This document shows, one piece after another, positions 35,701 through 43,400 of a DNA stretch of 64,000 bases. The translations under genes were made by a program, and so were the position numbers. How positions within the stretch are numbered: position 1 is the first letter of the stretch; every line of letters starts with the position of its first letter. The notes under the pieces are model-generated. The model worked only from the letters and a program-made list of their open reading frames with translations, was not told the origin of the DNA and did not search any database. Location of the stretch: NCBI RefSeq assembly GCF_964204645.1, contig NC_134025.1, positions 20,366,001-20,430,000 of the forward strand, in the 5' to 3' direction. The DNA comes from Tubulanus polymorphus. Taxonomy: Eukaryota; Nemertea; Palaeonemertea; Tubulaniformes; Tubulanidae.

Positions 35701-37625
35701 GGCTAAGAATGAAATCCAAGCCTATCATCTTATTGCTCTATTTTGGCTCTCGATGTCAAGTTAGTAGTTGAATGAAACACTATAATTTGTGTAAACTTCA
35801 AATGAATGAAGTCCGGCAATAGAATTTCATGACATAGTTGACTAACAGCCATCATCAGGTGGAATGACCAGAAACACAGGTAACAAAGCAGCATATCAAC
35901 TCGGAGGACATCTATCACAAATGTTTTCCTGTTTGGTCTGTTTAAAAAAAACTCTGATATAGATGATTGAAGTACCTTGTATAAATCGATCAAATTAAAA
36001 CATCTTTTTTAATTGGTCCCAATAGTTATATCACCTGTGACAAAATCCAATAACCGTTGCATTGTGCAGATGAACATTGAAACAATAAGAGCAAAAGCAT
36101 TGCTTGAGATTTTGAAATAGGATTTTATGAACATTTGATATGGCTGAAGCTGGGACCGTTGGACATGGGAAAGTTAAATCGGTGATTAAATCTTTTTGGC
36201 GATTTGTCGATTTTAGCTTTAACCAGACTCATTGTTACTAAAATGAATTGAGGTCGTTTGTGATTTCATATGAGCGAAGTGATAATTCGAGTTAGATGAT
36301 GGAAATCTGAATGATATTCCATTAAAAGCTTACGGGGACATGATTTTCAATATAAATCATAGTTTCAATATTAATCATAGTTTGACTTGTTTGAGCCTGT
36401 TTTTGTTTTTCAATTACACCGGTTGACGTTATGACGCATTAAGCAACTCTTTTCAGGTCTTTCTTGATGAGATCTGTTAGCTTCTCGAAACATTCTAGAA
36501 TGAGTCACATATTTTCTATGCTTGTTATTTATTGCCTTTCATATTTTTTCTAGCACGGCGATTCAAAAATGGATGTTAGTAGCTTGTCACGTAGCGATAG
36601 CGCATCGTCGACACAATCAATGCAACACGGAGGCATGCCGGAATTATTGCTGGGATTGTCGTATAACGGAACCACCGGGCGTTTGAGCGTCGAAGTTATT
36701 AAGGGAAGTAACTTCCGTAATATGGCTATGACTAGGGCTCCAGGTATGTCACAAACACAGAACTTCCGAATGTTCCTGATTTTCATTGTTTCGTTACTAT
36801 TTTCTCCGCGAGAAATACTGATGTGATTTGTTTGATGCGAAGAGGAATGTGATTAGTTTGACCATATTCTTTCATATTTCTATGAAGAAAATTTTGCTAC
36901 TGATCATATTACTTGCTGAATATTTATGTTGTTTTGTTTTCTTGCGTCAGATACTTATGTGAAGATTACGCTCATGAGCGCTAATGGCCAAGAGATAGCG
37001 CGCAGTAAAACTTCAATCCGCCGAGGACAGCCGAATCCGCTTTTCAAAGAAACGTTTATGTTCCAAGTGGCGTTGTTTCAACTTCCCGACGTCACGCTGA
37101 TGGTATCCGTGTACAATAAACGTAGCATGAAACGAAAGGAAATGATTGGCTGGTTTTCAACAGGTATGTATCCACTGAGTATCAGTTCTGTGCTTGTACT
37201 TGTATAGTGTCAGTGTATTAAAGCTCTCAGTTCTATGCGTGTCATTGAGTCATTTGGACTTGGGTTCACAATTCAACCTTTTTCTGCGCTACTTCACTTT
37301 TTACCTACCAGGTATTTTCGCAGTTTGTTTTTGAGTTGAGCTATGTGTTATGAGTTAAAATTGAGCTCTAATAGAGTTAGATATGCCTGTGGACAATGGA
37401 CCCAGTTCTGCAATGCTTTCTCAAATTCCTTGATATCGTTCTTTCAAATTGTTTAGAATATATATGCCAACATTATAGCATTAGCGATGATATCTGACTC
37501 ATCTTTTCTTTGAATCATTTCTAGGTTTGAATAGCAGCGGAGAGGAAGAATTATCACATTGGAAAGATATGGTTGATAGCAAGGGTGAACAATGCTGTCG
37601 CTGGCATGTACTTCTAGAGGCATAA
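2939..37625 (+). CDS. SYT14: Synaptotagmin-14/16-like protein, 11 exons, 5' partial
   Basis: Eleven exons (2939-3085, 10346-10566, 12741-12767, 20096-20206, 23102-23179, 24241-24933, 30749-31025, 34209-34366, 36554-36743, 36951-37163, 37525-37625) join without a frame break into 737 residues plus stop. Every intron is GT-AG. Order: acidic juxtamembrane region (about residues 1-48), linker (49-430), C2A (about 440-570), C2B (about 600-705), and a C-terminal tail. Exact family signatures are [21 protein letters not shown] and LNSSGEEEL, and the end CRWHVLLEA is very close to human SYT14/SYT16. In this family the protein is anchored by an N-terminal transmembrane helix and acts in Ca2+-independent membrane trafficking; here most C2 aspartate ligands are indeed replaced. 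The exon(s) with start codon and membrane helix are not in the window. The linker is about 230-250 residues longer than in vertebrate SYT14. Certain as a SYT14/16 family member; the choice between the two paralogues is not meaningful for an invertebrate single copy. Confidence -1.
4646..4792 (+). mobile_element. Penelope-like element ORF, C-terminal fragment
   Basis: Forty-eight codons and [38 protein letters not shown]. The pattern R-x-I-V-E-S-A-L-I, then NLN-x-GF and a hydrophobic end is what I expect downstream of the GIY-YIG domain in Penelope-like retroelements. The 3' tail follows at 4851-4900. The rest of the element is missing. Confidence -1.
4855..4897 (+). ncRNA. Hammerhead-like motif in a retroelement tail
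   Basis: CTGAAGA (about 4860-4866) is followed by a GGGTGGT/ACCACCC hairpin and GAAAT. CUGANGA plus stem II plus GAAA is the hammerhead core, and hammerheads are known from Penelope-like elements. I could not identify a convincing cleavage site or stems I and III, so this may be only a conserved 3' hairpin. Confidence -1.
5636..5765 (+). mobile_element. piggyBac-like MITE, truncated copy
   Basis: TTAA (5632-5635) then CCCTTTCAGTG and an internal stretch (GGAGATAATTTGAAAATT) shared with the complete copy at 54027-54300. The opposite inverted end is not recognisable. Confidence -1.
5771..5930. repeat. Dispersed repeat with intact TTAA pre-insertion site
   Basis: ACCCATTACCGGTATTAGAG, AGAAAATTTACAAATTCAAT and AATAAACTTGTTTAAATG recur at 53925-54026 and 54301-54350, where a MITE interrupts at the TTAA. 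Here the TTAA (5876-5879) is uninterrupted. Confidence -1.
9871..10260 (+). pseudogene. TE-like ORF fragment, 129 codons
   Basis: An open frame between SYT14-like exons without fitting splice sites. Blocks [13 protein letters not shown] / DNIGSNAK and [14 protein letters not shown] recur at nucleotide level at 51539-51690 in the opposite order, so this is repeat-derived sequence. No domain recognised. Confidence -1.
10346..10566 (+). CDS. SYT14: SYT14-like exon: linker
   Basis: The acceptor is TATTGCAG and the donor CCAGAG|GTGAGA. Entry phase matches the exon at 2939 (T|CG = Ser) and the exon ends in phase 0. It encodes 73 residues starting [17 protein letters not shown], with an acidic Ser/Pro-rich tail ([16 protein letters not shown]). 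The segment resembles the low-complexity Ser/Glu/Pro linker of vertebrate SYT14. No folded domain is visible. Local CpG content is higher than in the flanking introns, as in the other coding exons. Confidence -1.
10567..12740. other. SYT14-like intron
   Basis: A 2.2-kb intron. Apart from the SINE-like tandem units at 12210-12440 and a tRNA-arm-like motif near 12615 I see no feature. Confidence -1.
12210..12440. repeat. SINE-like tandem units with tRNA T-arm motif
   Basis: Two units of about 90 bp (AAAACCAGCTCTAGGGATTC / AAAACCGGCTCCGTGGATTC) each contain GGCAGGGATTCGAACCTGAT or its decayed form, the reverse complement of a tRNA T-arm (GGTTCGAATCC). Related motifs lie near 40860-40890 and 41215-41250. 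This suggests a tRNA-derived SINE; A and B boxes were not resolved. Confidence -1.
12741..12767 (+). CDS. SYT14: SYT14-like 27-nt microexon
   Basis: The acceptor TTCATCACAG and donor GATGAG|GTAAGC bracket exactly 27 bases in phase 0-0, encoding DHESIHGDE. Neighbouring exons also break in phase 0, so inclusion or skipping preserves the frame. The acidic composition fits the linker. Microexons of this size in metazoan genes are often neuron-regulated; that is inference here. Confidence -1.
13602..13874. mobile_element. AGCYGCGATCACACG-end element, copy 1
   Basis: Ends AGCCGCAATCACACG and GTGTGATCGCAGCT are inverted repeats. The interior carries ACCAGGCACGAGCCAAATTT and GTGAATTACAACCGGTTCCG, shared by all copies. 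No coding capacity; non-autonomous DNA transposon type, superfamily not assigned. Confidence -1.
14318..14342. repeat. (GAT)n microsatellite
   Basis: About eight GAT units in tandem in a SYT14-like intron. Confidence -1.
14457..14745. mobile_element. AGCYGCGATCACACG-end element, copy 2
   Basis: Ends AGCGGCGATCACTCG and GATTGCAGCT, 289 bp, interior of the same family (ACCAGGCCCAAGCCACATTT). It lies 0.6 kb from copy 1. Confidence -1.
14819..17448. mobile_element. Composite inverted repeat of an unclassified element
   Basis: A forward copy (about 14819-15677) is matched by two inverted copies (about 16166-16732, truncated, and 16733-17448). All share CAGTTGCTAGCCGCCATTTT, the ATCTCTAGTTTTCAGTTATG block and CATGTACGTAAG segments. 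The forward copy has an extra internal tandem duplication of about 150 bp (14967-15268), which explains its 860 against 716 bp length. The two inverted copies abut. An ORF in each (15409-15756 plus; 16711-17007 minus) is similar but matches nothing I know. Confidence -1.
14967..15268. repeat. Internal tandem duplication, unit about 150 bp
   Basis: Two adjacent units each contain ACATTCAAACCG, CTCTAGTTTTCAGTTATG, CAATGCGACATGAGAGCGAT and AATCCAGGGTACTGAA. The inverted copies at 16.2-17.4 kb carry a single unit. Confidence -1.
17557..17670. mobile_element. Palindromic MITE with GGGTCC...GGGTCC ends
   Basis: GGGTCCGATTCCACAGTTCT at one end pairs with AACTGTGGAACTGGGTCC at the other, and inner GAGTTAA / TTAACTC motifs also pair. 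It is a 114-bp foldback. Decayed relatives lie near 12970-13210, 22690-22800, 37385 and 37985 (phrases such as CCCAGTTCCAC, TGTGGAATTGGGTCC). Confidence -1.
18068..19376. mobile_element. pogo/Tigger-like element, internally degenerate
   Basis: CAGTAAACCTCCCGTAAGTC at the left end is matched inverted by GACTTACGGAAGTTTTACCAG near 19357-19377. CAGT...AAGTCGGA ends are typical of pogo/Tigger elements of the Tc1/mariner superfamily. No transposase frame survives. Confidence -1.
19378..19459. mobile_element. pogo-like terminal fragment
   Basis: It ends TTGAGTTGAGTCAACTG followed by TA, the inverted form of a CAGTTGACTCAACTCAAG end. The same end type appears at 22366-22551. It abuts the preceding element. 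Confidence -1.
20096..20206 (+). CDS. SYT14: SYT14-like exon: acidic linker cassette
   Basis: The acceptor is GTTAATTTAG and the donor GAGGAG|GTATGT. It is 111 nt, phase 0-0, 37 residues beginning [18 protein letters not shown]. It is strongly acidic and CpG-rich against AT-rich flanks. The same bases read on the minus strand are also open for 74 codons, but only the plus frame has splice sites and fits its neighbours. No domain is recognised. Confidence -1.
20445..20485 (+). ncRNA. Hairpin plus GAAACGTCG retroelement tail
   Basis: GACTATA / TATAGTC forms a hairpin directly followed by GAAACGTCGAATAAA. The same architecture (stem then GAAACGTCG) occurs near 61665-61705. The upstream strand CTGTAGA deviates from the hammerhead CUGANGA core, so activity is unlikely here. 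Confidence -1.
21114..21372. mobile_element. piggyBac-like MITE, copy 2
   Basis: Inverted ends CCCTTTCAGTGC and GCACTGAAAGGG bound 259 bp. The interior (GTGCTGGAGATGACAAGAAA, TCCTAGTGTGTTG) matches copy 54027-54300 in inverse orientation. Flanks TTTA and TTTG are decayed TTAA duplications. Confidence -1.
21477..21506. repeat. GC-rich hairpin
   Basis: TATGCCCCC and GGGGGCAT pair across a short GC-rich loop in otherwise AT-rich DNA. Probably the end of a small foldback repeat. Confidence -1.
22366..22551. mobile_element. pogo-like MITE, 186 bp
   Basis: CAGTAGACTCAACTCAAGTC pairs with ACTTGAGTGGAGTCTACTG at the other end, followed by TA (the left TA has decayed to TT). Interior AAGTCCGACC / GTCGGACTTGAG forms further inverted pairs. 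Non-coding Tc1/mariner-type MITE. Confidence -1.
23102..23179 (+). CDS. SYT14: SYT14-like exon: linker cassette
   Basis: The acceptor is TCGGGTTTCAG and the donor TTAGAG|GTATCT. It is 78 nt, phase 0-0, encoding [18 protein letters not shown] and a further eight residues ending GRLE. It is serine/asparagine-rich with no domain. It joins in frame to the large exon at 24241. Splice sites, phase and codon-like composition support it; similarity support is lacking. Confidence -1.
23180..24240. other. SYT14-like intron
   Basis: A 1.1-kb intron, AT-rich, with no repeat that I recognise. The reading frame of the following exon is open back to 24118. Confidence -1.
24217..24240 (+). promoter_or_regulatory. 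Possible internal translation start before the large SYT14-like exon
   Basis: ATG 24217 (AAAATGG context) is in frame with the exon at 24241 and would add MDERISFQ. Further upstream the frame stays open to ATG 24118, with a hydrophobic start [15 protein letters not shown] transcript starting in this intron would read straight into the exon. No promoter motif is evident. Confidence -1.
24241..24933 (+). CDS. SYT14: SYT14-like large linker exon (231 codons)
   Basis: The acceptor is ATATCTTTTCAG and the donor AAAGAG|GTAGTT. It is 693 nt, phase 0-0. It starts [20 protein letters not shown], continues through a basic helix-prone stretch ([18 protein letters not shown]) and ends with a Ser-rich segment before HSRSSKRE. 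It is markedly richer in C, G and CpG than surrounding DNA. The reading frame runs on past both splice sites (24118-25008), so an intron-retained or internally started product is possible; ATG 24217 has a good context (AAAATGG). I know no equivalent in vertebrate SYT14/16, so this is a lineage-specific expansion or an unrecognised module. Confidence -1.
25689..25702. promoter_or_regulatory. X-box-like palindrome (RFX-type site)
   Basis: GTTACCATGGTTAC is one base off a symmetrical RFX X-box (GTTACCATGGTAAC). It sits about 230 bases upstream of the possible alternative first exon at 25921 in a locally CpG-rich stretch. RFX factors act in ciliated and neural genes; function here is inference. 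Confidence -1.
25921..25959 (+). CDS. Possible alternative first exon of SYT14-like gene
   Basis: ATG followed by [13 protein letters not shown] and a good donor CCAGAG|GTATGT in phase 0, which joins in frame to the C2A exon at 30749. It would produce a short cytosolic double-C2 form without the acidic linker. As an internal exon (acceptor at 25919) it would hit a stop, so only the first-exon reading works. Speculative. Confidence -1.
26312..26511. mobile_element. AGCYGCGATCACACG-end element, copy 3 (truncated)
   Basis: The interior GGAATTGCAACTGATTCCGG and right end TGATCGTGGCT are present; the left end is missing. Confidence -1.
26668..26734. repeat. Perfect AT palindrome around an (AT)n tract
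   Basis: ATAGAAGTGTATATAT at 26668 is the exact inverse of ATATATACACTTCTAT ending 26734, with an (AT)n core. It can form a cruciform. Probably a microsatellite-expanded foldback. Confidence -1.
26757..26862. mobile_element. Nested foldback element
   Basis: An inner perfect 17-bp stem (26767-26783 with 26792-26808, loop CATCTCTC) lies within an element whose ends AAAGACTGTTAGC and GCTAATAGTCTTT also pair with one mismatch (about 26758-26770 and 26850-26862). MITE-like; family unassigned. Confidence -1.
26885..26899. repeat. Poly-G run, 15 bases
   Basis: Fifteen consecutive G; prone to length variation and sequencing error. Confidence -1.
28255..28310 (-). mobile_element. Penelope-type 3' tail, inverted copy
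   Basis: The reverse complement reads GGAAGAAGGGTGGTAGGAAC then TACCCGAAATATTTC, the same tail as at 4855-4900 with a decayed CUGANGA core. No ORF remnant precedes it. Confidence -1.
30346..30495 (+). CDS. Possible alternative terminal exon of SYT14-like gene
   Basis: The acceptor GATTTTAG at 30345 opens a phase-0 frame of 49 codons ([16 protein letters not shown]...) ending at TAG 30493-30495, compatible with the exon ending at 24933. The first 60 bases are CpG-rich like coding sequence. No in-phase donor precedes the stop, so it would act as an alternative end lacking both C2 domains. Weak. Confidence -1.
   Translation, partial: NYSPLLMSTRRRGISSHRRVRLLLFPKKNSVTGFTLKPRGQLLSNLKFS
30749..31025 (+). 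CDS. SYT14: SYT14-like exon: C2A domain, N-terminal part
   Basis: The acceptor is TTTTTTCCAG and the donor CCAAAAG|GTGAGA. Entry is in phase 0 and one base is left over. [20 protein letters not shown] and [14 protein letters not shown] align with C2A strands of SYT14 (LPIKKQRAKT in human). At the usual first Ca2+-binding loop the sequence is [12 protein letters not shown]: one Asp remains and the SDPY aspartate is replaced. This supports a Ca2+-independent C2 domain. Confidence -1.
31026..34208. other. SYT14-like intron within C2A
   Basis: A 3.2-kb intron. AT-rich; a short hairpin CCCCAATTTATTTTGGGG lies near 32647. A minus-strand 107-codon ORF at 32288-32611 has no recognisable product. Nothing else supported. 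Confidence -1.
34209..34366 (+). CDS. SYT14: SYT14-like exon: C2A domain, C-terminal part
   Basis: The acceptor is CTATTTTTAG and the donor AATATCAGC|GTAAGT. G|AT across the intron gives Asp. It encodes [20 protein letters not shown] and [11 protein letters not shown], matching the YAVRFRLYG and KIVGE blocks of SYT14 C2A. The second Ca2+-loop aspartates of canonical synaptotagmins (DFD...D) are replaced by GCE...R. The exon ends in phase 0. Confidence -1.
34367..36553. other. SYT14-like intron
   Basis: A 2.2-kb intron between the C2A and C2B exons. It contains the perfect 30-bp tandem duplication at 35311-35370; otherwise nothing seen. Confidence -1.
35311..35370. repeat. Perfect 30-bp tandem duplication
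   Basis: The unit from TTTTCATTTTTGATGG to TGTTAAAGAC occurs twice with no difference, suggesting a recent event. Confidence -1.
36554..36743 (+). CDS. SYT14: SYT14-like exon: inter-C2 linker and start of C2B
   Basis: The acceptor is ATTTTTTCTAG and the donor GCTCCAG|GTATGT. The serine-rich inter-domain segment [19 protein letters not shown] parallels the SSCQSLEHGS block of human SYT14. C2B then begins with [20 protein letters not shown]. The exon leaves one base that completes Asp with the next exon. Confidence -1.
36951..37163 (+). CDS. SYT14: SYT14-like exon: C2B core
   Basis: The acceptor is TTGCGTCAG and the donor TCAACAG|GTATGT. It contains the most conserved block of the family: [42 protein letters not shown] and [14 protein letters not shown]. 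Canonical C2B Ca2+ ligands (DYD...D) read NKR...E here, so Ca2+ binding at this loop is not expected. Confidence -1.
37164..37524. other. SYT14-like last intron
   Basis: A 361-bp intron; it contains a decayed GGACCCAGTTCTGC phrase of the palindromic MITE family near 37388. Nothing else. Confidence -1.
37525..37625 (+). CDS. SYT14: SYT14-like terminal coding exon
   Basis: The acceptor is TCATTTCTAG. G|GT completes Gly, followed by 32 codons and TAA (37623-37625). [15 protein letters not shown] and the end RWHVLLEA match the SYT14/16 C-terminal signature, including its WHxLLE helix. Confident terminal exon. Confidence -1.
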
Positions 37626-37665
37626 AATGCGCTTTCACGTTGTCTTATTGATGTGAAGCCAAAGA

Positions 37666-37671
37666 ATTAAA
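37666..37671 (+). terminator. Candidate polyadenylation signal ATTAAA, SYT14-like gene
   Basis: ATTAAA lies 41 bases after the stop codon. A canonical AATAAA follows at 38235-38240 and may be the main signal, giving a 3' UTR of about 0.6 kb. RNA 3' ends are needed to choose. Confidence -1.
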
Positions 37672-38234
37672 CAAAGAATTCTCTTCAAAATTGGGTGTCG
37701 TTGTGTTAAACATCGCGTTACATCCTGATAGTTATGACCCAAGTGGTCATAAATGTATGTACTGTACTGCTACTAGGGATATACAACGTAGCATGTTCAT
37801 GAAATGATATACTTACGGTGTTTGGGCAACCTGCTGGCCTAAGGCTGAATGTGCCGCATGAAATACCGTGAAAGCTCAATTGAAAAACCTGCTGGCCAGT
37901 TATTTAATGGCTGGTCGAAGTCAACAATGTTCCAATGAAAATTTGACTCTAGCGTGAAAAGTGAACTTGATTCAAATTTGACATATGGCTGTGGAATTGG
38001 GTCCTGGTGGATAAATTCTATAGCGGCAATTCGAATGGTAATTGCGCGTTAGTTAACTCGAACCAACTTTTGAGCGACTGACCCTTAAGTTGTTGCATCT
38101 CTAGTCAGAAGCATTCAGAGTTAACTCTCTTTGGGCAAACAAATTGTACCGAATAAGTGTAGAAGCCGGATCATGTCACAACATCCTCGTGTGCGCTGGG
38201 GACTTGAAACGAAAGCCACAGACCCCTGCTGTAG

Positions 38235-38240
38235 AATAAA
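38235..38240 (+). terminator. Candidate polyadenylation signal AATAAA, SYT14-like gene
   Basis: This is the first canonical AATAAA on the plus strand after the stop at 37625, about 610 bases downstream. It lies before the duplicated block that starts at 38382. Confidence -1.
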
Positions 38241-38381
38241 CCTCCTCCCGAATCATTAAAACAGTGTGTTATCATCCGATCTTGTGGTTTTGTTCATTTT
38301 ACACATGCACACACATCGATTGGCTCAGGGCGTTTTGAAGAGAAAATGAACTTGCCCAAAATACCTGTTTGTGCTACAGCA

Positions 38382-39411
38382 GGGGATTTGCCCCTTGATG
38401 TTACCAGGTTTGAATACCTGGGGGTTGGCATATGTAGACAAATATGATCTAGTCAGTAAAAATTAGGTATTACTATTAATGACATTGCTAAACGTCTTAA
38501 AATTCTCGATTAGAAAATACACCATCAGATAGAAGGCTTGTGTCTTTGAGAAGAAAGTTATGCAGGCTCATATTCTTTGAATTCTTGAGTATTTGCCGGT
38601 AATTCGAAACAGATGAAATATGAATGATTTCACTTTTACCGGTATTGAATTCTTAAATAATCTCTTCTCAAAGATCCATAGTGTTTATGCAGCATTCATT
38701 TGTTATCCTTAGAGCAAAGAAATATTGGGTATTTTCTGATGGCCTGTTTTTAGAAAAAATACATCTATCTGACTGATACTACGTCGAATATGCCAGTAAA
38801 TTTTATTTTTCACACTGCTTAGTACCGGTATCCAATATCAGAAAGTCACATTTTATTGAAATATTAGAACTTGGGTATTTAAGGGGATTTGCCCCTTGAT
38901 GCTACCAGGTTTGAATACCTGGGGGTTGGCATACGTTGACAAATATGATCTAGTCTGTAAAAGATTATCCATTCTGTGTTAGTAGGTATTACTATTCATG
39001 ACACTGCCAAACATCTTAAAATTCTCGATTAGAAAATACACCATCAGATAGAAGGTTTGTGTCTTTGAGAAGAAAGTTATGCAGCCTCATATTCTTTGAA
39101 TTCTTGAGTATTTGCCGGTAATTCGAAACAGATGAAATATGTATGATTTCACTTTTACCGGTATTGAATTCTTAAACAATCTCTTCTCAAAGATCCATAG
39201 TGTTTATGCAGCATTCATTTGTTATCCTTATGAAGATATGCGTTAAAGCAAAGAAATATTGGGTATTTGCTGATGGCCTGCTTTTAGAAAAAATACATCT
39301 ATCTGACTGATACTACATTGAATATGCCAGTACATTTTATTTTTCATACAGCTTAGTACCGGCATCCAATATCAGAAAGTCACATTTTATTGAAATATTC
39401 AACTTGGGTAG
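38382..39411. repeat. Tandem duplication, two units of about 500-530 bp
   Basis: Unit 1 starts GGGGATTTGCCCCTTGATGT at 38382 and unit 2 GGGGATTTGCCCCTTGATGC at 38883. They are near-identical along their length; unit 2 has two insertions of about 15-21 bases. Each contains an inverted phrase pair (TTTGCCGGTAATTCG...TTTTACCGGTATTGAATTC). No ORF. Confidence -1.
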
Positions 39412-39733
39412 GGACAAAAAGTGTGGTACTACACGATATTTGAATTAATTTGTAGGTAAGCTTATGCATCTAGATCGACATAGATGAACGTGATATAACA
39501 TCAAAACATGAACATGTCACGAGCCGACTATTAAGTGGTTAGCCAATTCCTGGATATAAGGTTCAAAAAGCTTCATTTGCAATAAACAGCTATTACTACT
39601 ACTATTGCTGTGCATTTAATCCTCGTACACGGATGTATATATACTGTGATCAAACATAAATGATGATGATGATAATGAACAAGAAGTCGGTAGTTGCAGC
39701 TATTTGCAACTGAATCGAAATATATATGATATT

Positions 39734-39853
<120 letters not shown>

Positions 39854-40256
39854 ATATTGATTCTATTATTATACTCTGACATTAACTATGATATATTGCT
39901 ATACCTATACTCACCGCATACACACAGGCACTTATATCGTAGTCATGTATGTGTTTGCAAAACAAATATTCGATACATCATCATCGTCGCTTTTCCAATA
40001 ACTTTCATGTTGCTCCTATTCAGTAGCAGATCTCCGGTCGGCGACGATCCGTCGCTCTCAAAAGTTTGGCTTATTGTTTGTGTAAAACTCAAGATTACTG
40101 GTAATTGGAAGGTCACTCATTATATATACTGCGTATACATGGCGTGTTTTTTCCATTCATTCTTTTTATTCACCTTCTCCAATCATTCTAACTATTGTGT
40201 GCGATTAGTTGTCGATTGCAAAAGGTTTTTTCCAACAAAAACACTGCGTAAAGATA

Positions 40257-40583
40257 CGCCACGATCACACAAGCACTTTTGGCTCGTGCTAGATTAGGCC
40301 TGAGTCAATTGTTTGCACTGATGCCAAATGGGTCTGTGCCAGGTGGACGTGGGCCAAATTTGCCTGACCAAAACATACCGGTCCTGTGCCGGGCCTAACT
40401 ATTCCATGCTAACTGGTTCTGGAAGTGATTCACCTTGCTTGCCATAACATCGATTTGATAGTGTTTTAGCTTCAAATGGGTGATTTTCATGAGCGGCCTT
40501 TTATTAGGCACGGACCAAATTTGGCGCGTGTCTATTGTGGGCCATTTTTAACCAAGGCATATAGTCTCTGCGTGATTGCAGCT
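40257..40583. mobile_element. AGCYGCGATCACACG-end element, copy 4
   Basis: Ends CGCCACGATCACACAAGC and CGTGATTGCAGCT; 327 bp, the longest copy, with GCACGGACCAAATTTGGCGC inside. Confidence -1.
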
Positions 40584-43400
40584 ATAGATACCAAATTGCA
40601 GCAATTGACAATCAAAGCACCAAACGTGTCCCCAGCTTTTGAGTTGATAGTACCATGTGCTCTGCTCTAATCTATTTCTGCTTTTATTGGTTATCTGAGC
40701 AACTGGGCAATGTGTAGGGGTTAGTGATGTATACAAGGCTTATATCGATGTGCTATTATCAGTAATGATATGCAAGTGTTATAAGGTATATATTCGAAGG
40801 TTTTTGTTTTGTTTTCACATTAGAAAACTCATGTTTTTTCATTTGATATCAGTTTTGAAGTTATTGGAGCATCCTCCCTTTTGGGGACTTGAACCTGATA
40901 GTGACCAGAGCGCAGCTCATGATAGCCTTTTGGGAATCAATGTCTACAGAAGCCATTTAAGAAAAACTAACCTCAACAAATTATTCCCTTTTCATTAGCC
41001 ATGATAACGCAATACTGGAATGAAATATATCAAGTTTTTTTGGTAGAATATGATCTCATCTTTAAGATCAAACTTTTAGGGATTATTTCTATAGTTTGTA
41101 TCGCTACAAGGTCATGCAAATGTTATTCCAACCTCTTTATCCATTTGACGTTCTTTACAGAAGGTTTGAATATACTCAAGGTAAATTCTAATTGGGTCCA
41201 TGTGATGCTGCATTTCGCATGAGTGGTTCAAATCTCTGCAAGAGAGGATGCGTATTTGAGTAATTGAAATCAAAAGAGAATTGTTTCGACTGTAAGAAAT
41301 TGACTGCTGGCCGGCAATTTACTTTTTAAGCGTCGCTCACTGAAATATTGATCACAATCGTGTTAAGAAATTATTGGAAAAAATATTGGTTTTAACCTAC
41401 GTAGCGTTTTCATTATGATTGTATTGTATTGAATTAGTATTTAGTTATGTCGTTTTTACAATGGATATATATATATATTATTTTGTTATACAAAAAACGT
41501 ACAAGTCAAATTCGTTTGTTTATACCTTATGTTGTTTTCTTGGGCTGCGTTTTTTCAAAGTAGTGTTAGCCTATCCCCAGTGACGTTTTAACCGCTTTTA
41601 GACACATAGTTCAAAAATTGGCTCTGTAGTACTATGGAATCTTATTTTTCTAAATAGCAAACTCATTGTTATTGCTATAGTTGAGACTAGCCTATAAAAT
41701 TTGTCGAAATCGATCGGGCCTCTTACATAGTTTGGGTGTTTTACACGCAATTCAAAATGAAATCATTTGGGATAGGCGAACACTTGGTTAAATAACGCTG
41801 TGCTGATATCTGTTTAGAATTTGATTTTTTTATTCTTCGTACTTTGTCTGTCTAACATTCCTGAACGATCTTCGGTCATCGTGTCATTATTTTCATGCAT
41901 GGATATATACATTTCTAACATTCCTTTATATATTTCGGTTTTGCAGCTCATTGCCAGTGTACATGTATGTATTTCTGAGAACTAGCTGAAATAGTAGACA
42001 TCATTACAGCTGAAAAGCCAAACTAAAAGCCAAGCTCAGGTCGACTGATTCCATAATGTATTGTATGGTATTTTCCCATCGGACATTTTTTCAACATGAC
42101 TTCTTTAAATCGTTTGTAATGGCTACCATAATTCATGATTCCGACAGTACTGAGAAATCAAGAAAAACTTGAGAAGTTAAGAATGATACTTGAAAATATT
42201 TGGGAATTTCATAGATTTCCCTCTTACCTGGAAAATATTTGGGCCATTCATTTTACATGATAAGTGTCACGTAACATAGTTGTGGCATGTCAGTTGATTG
42301 CCTAATGGCAACTTTTTTCAAAAATGTATGACTTCACTTTCACGAATACTCCATTATACATCAGGAAAATCGCCCATGAAATACTTAGAAACTTTGAATT
42401 CTCGTAACTGTGGGAAAAATGGTAGTTAGCCTATTGCTGAGTGCTTACCACTGAATATGGGGTTGGATCGTCAGTTGACCTGAATTAAGTTCAATATTCA
42501 TGACTAAACTCCTATCATTCTTAAGTATTACCATTGTTATCTGTAAACTTACATATTGTTAGTTGGTTTTCGATATTCAAAAGTTGTTGGATCCAAGTTT
42601 AATGATCACTGTTGTACTTTTTTCTTTTTAAAATTATGAATAACGAAAGATTTTAAAATTTCGATTTCGTCGCTCGTAACTATTCCTATCGGACGTGTCC
42701 TCTCTACGGGAGAAGCAAAGTGACCATGAATTAATGATTCTGAAATCTGAATGAATGCATAAAAATCTCATAATTTGACGATATTGAATGAGAAAATGTC
42801 AGAAAATTTTAAAAGCTCGCCGCTCATATTTTGTTTATTGATCAATGTGTTTTTTCAAAGAGGGAAAACCTGATTGAAACAGTAGCGAGTATCCAGAGTG
42901 TCTTGCTTCGTCAAGCAGAAATAAGATTTTCATTGGCACTTTTTCTTTTTAGAGACAAACATTCTTTATTACTTCAGAAATTACCTTCAAAATTCAATGA
43001 ATATGGTTAAATATTTACCGATTATTGTTATTGTAACAAATTTTTATATCTACTTTATAACCCCCAAATGTGTATAAATTCTATATGGCTCAGGACAGCA
43101 CTGAGATAATAAAAATTGAATTATCTTTCAAATCAAGAGTGAGTTTTCCATGGATTTCCTCTGCAAATCAGGATCATTGACTATATACACGTATATGCGA
43201 TTTATTTCGTTGTTGAGTGGAAGAGACAAACTGATGTGACTAGGGGTCCAGGGATGCCATGGCCACTTGATAAAGGAAAATTTCAATATTTAACATGAAA
43301 TTATGCAGGAACAACCTTGAAACTCACCAAAATGAAACCCTTGTCATGGGCTAAAAATATAAATTTGATTGTTACAAAATATACAACATATACCGGTATA

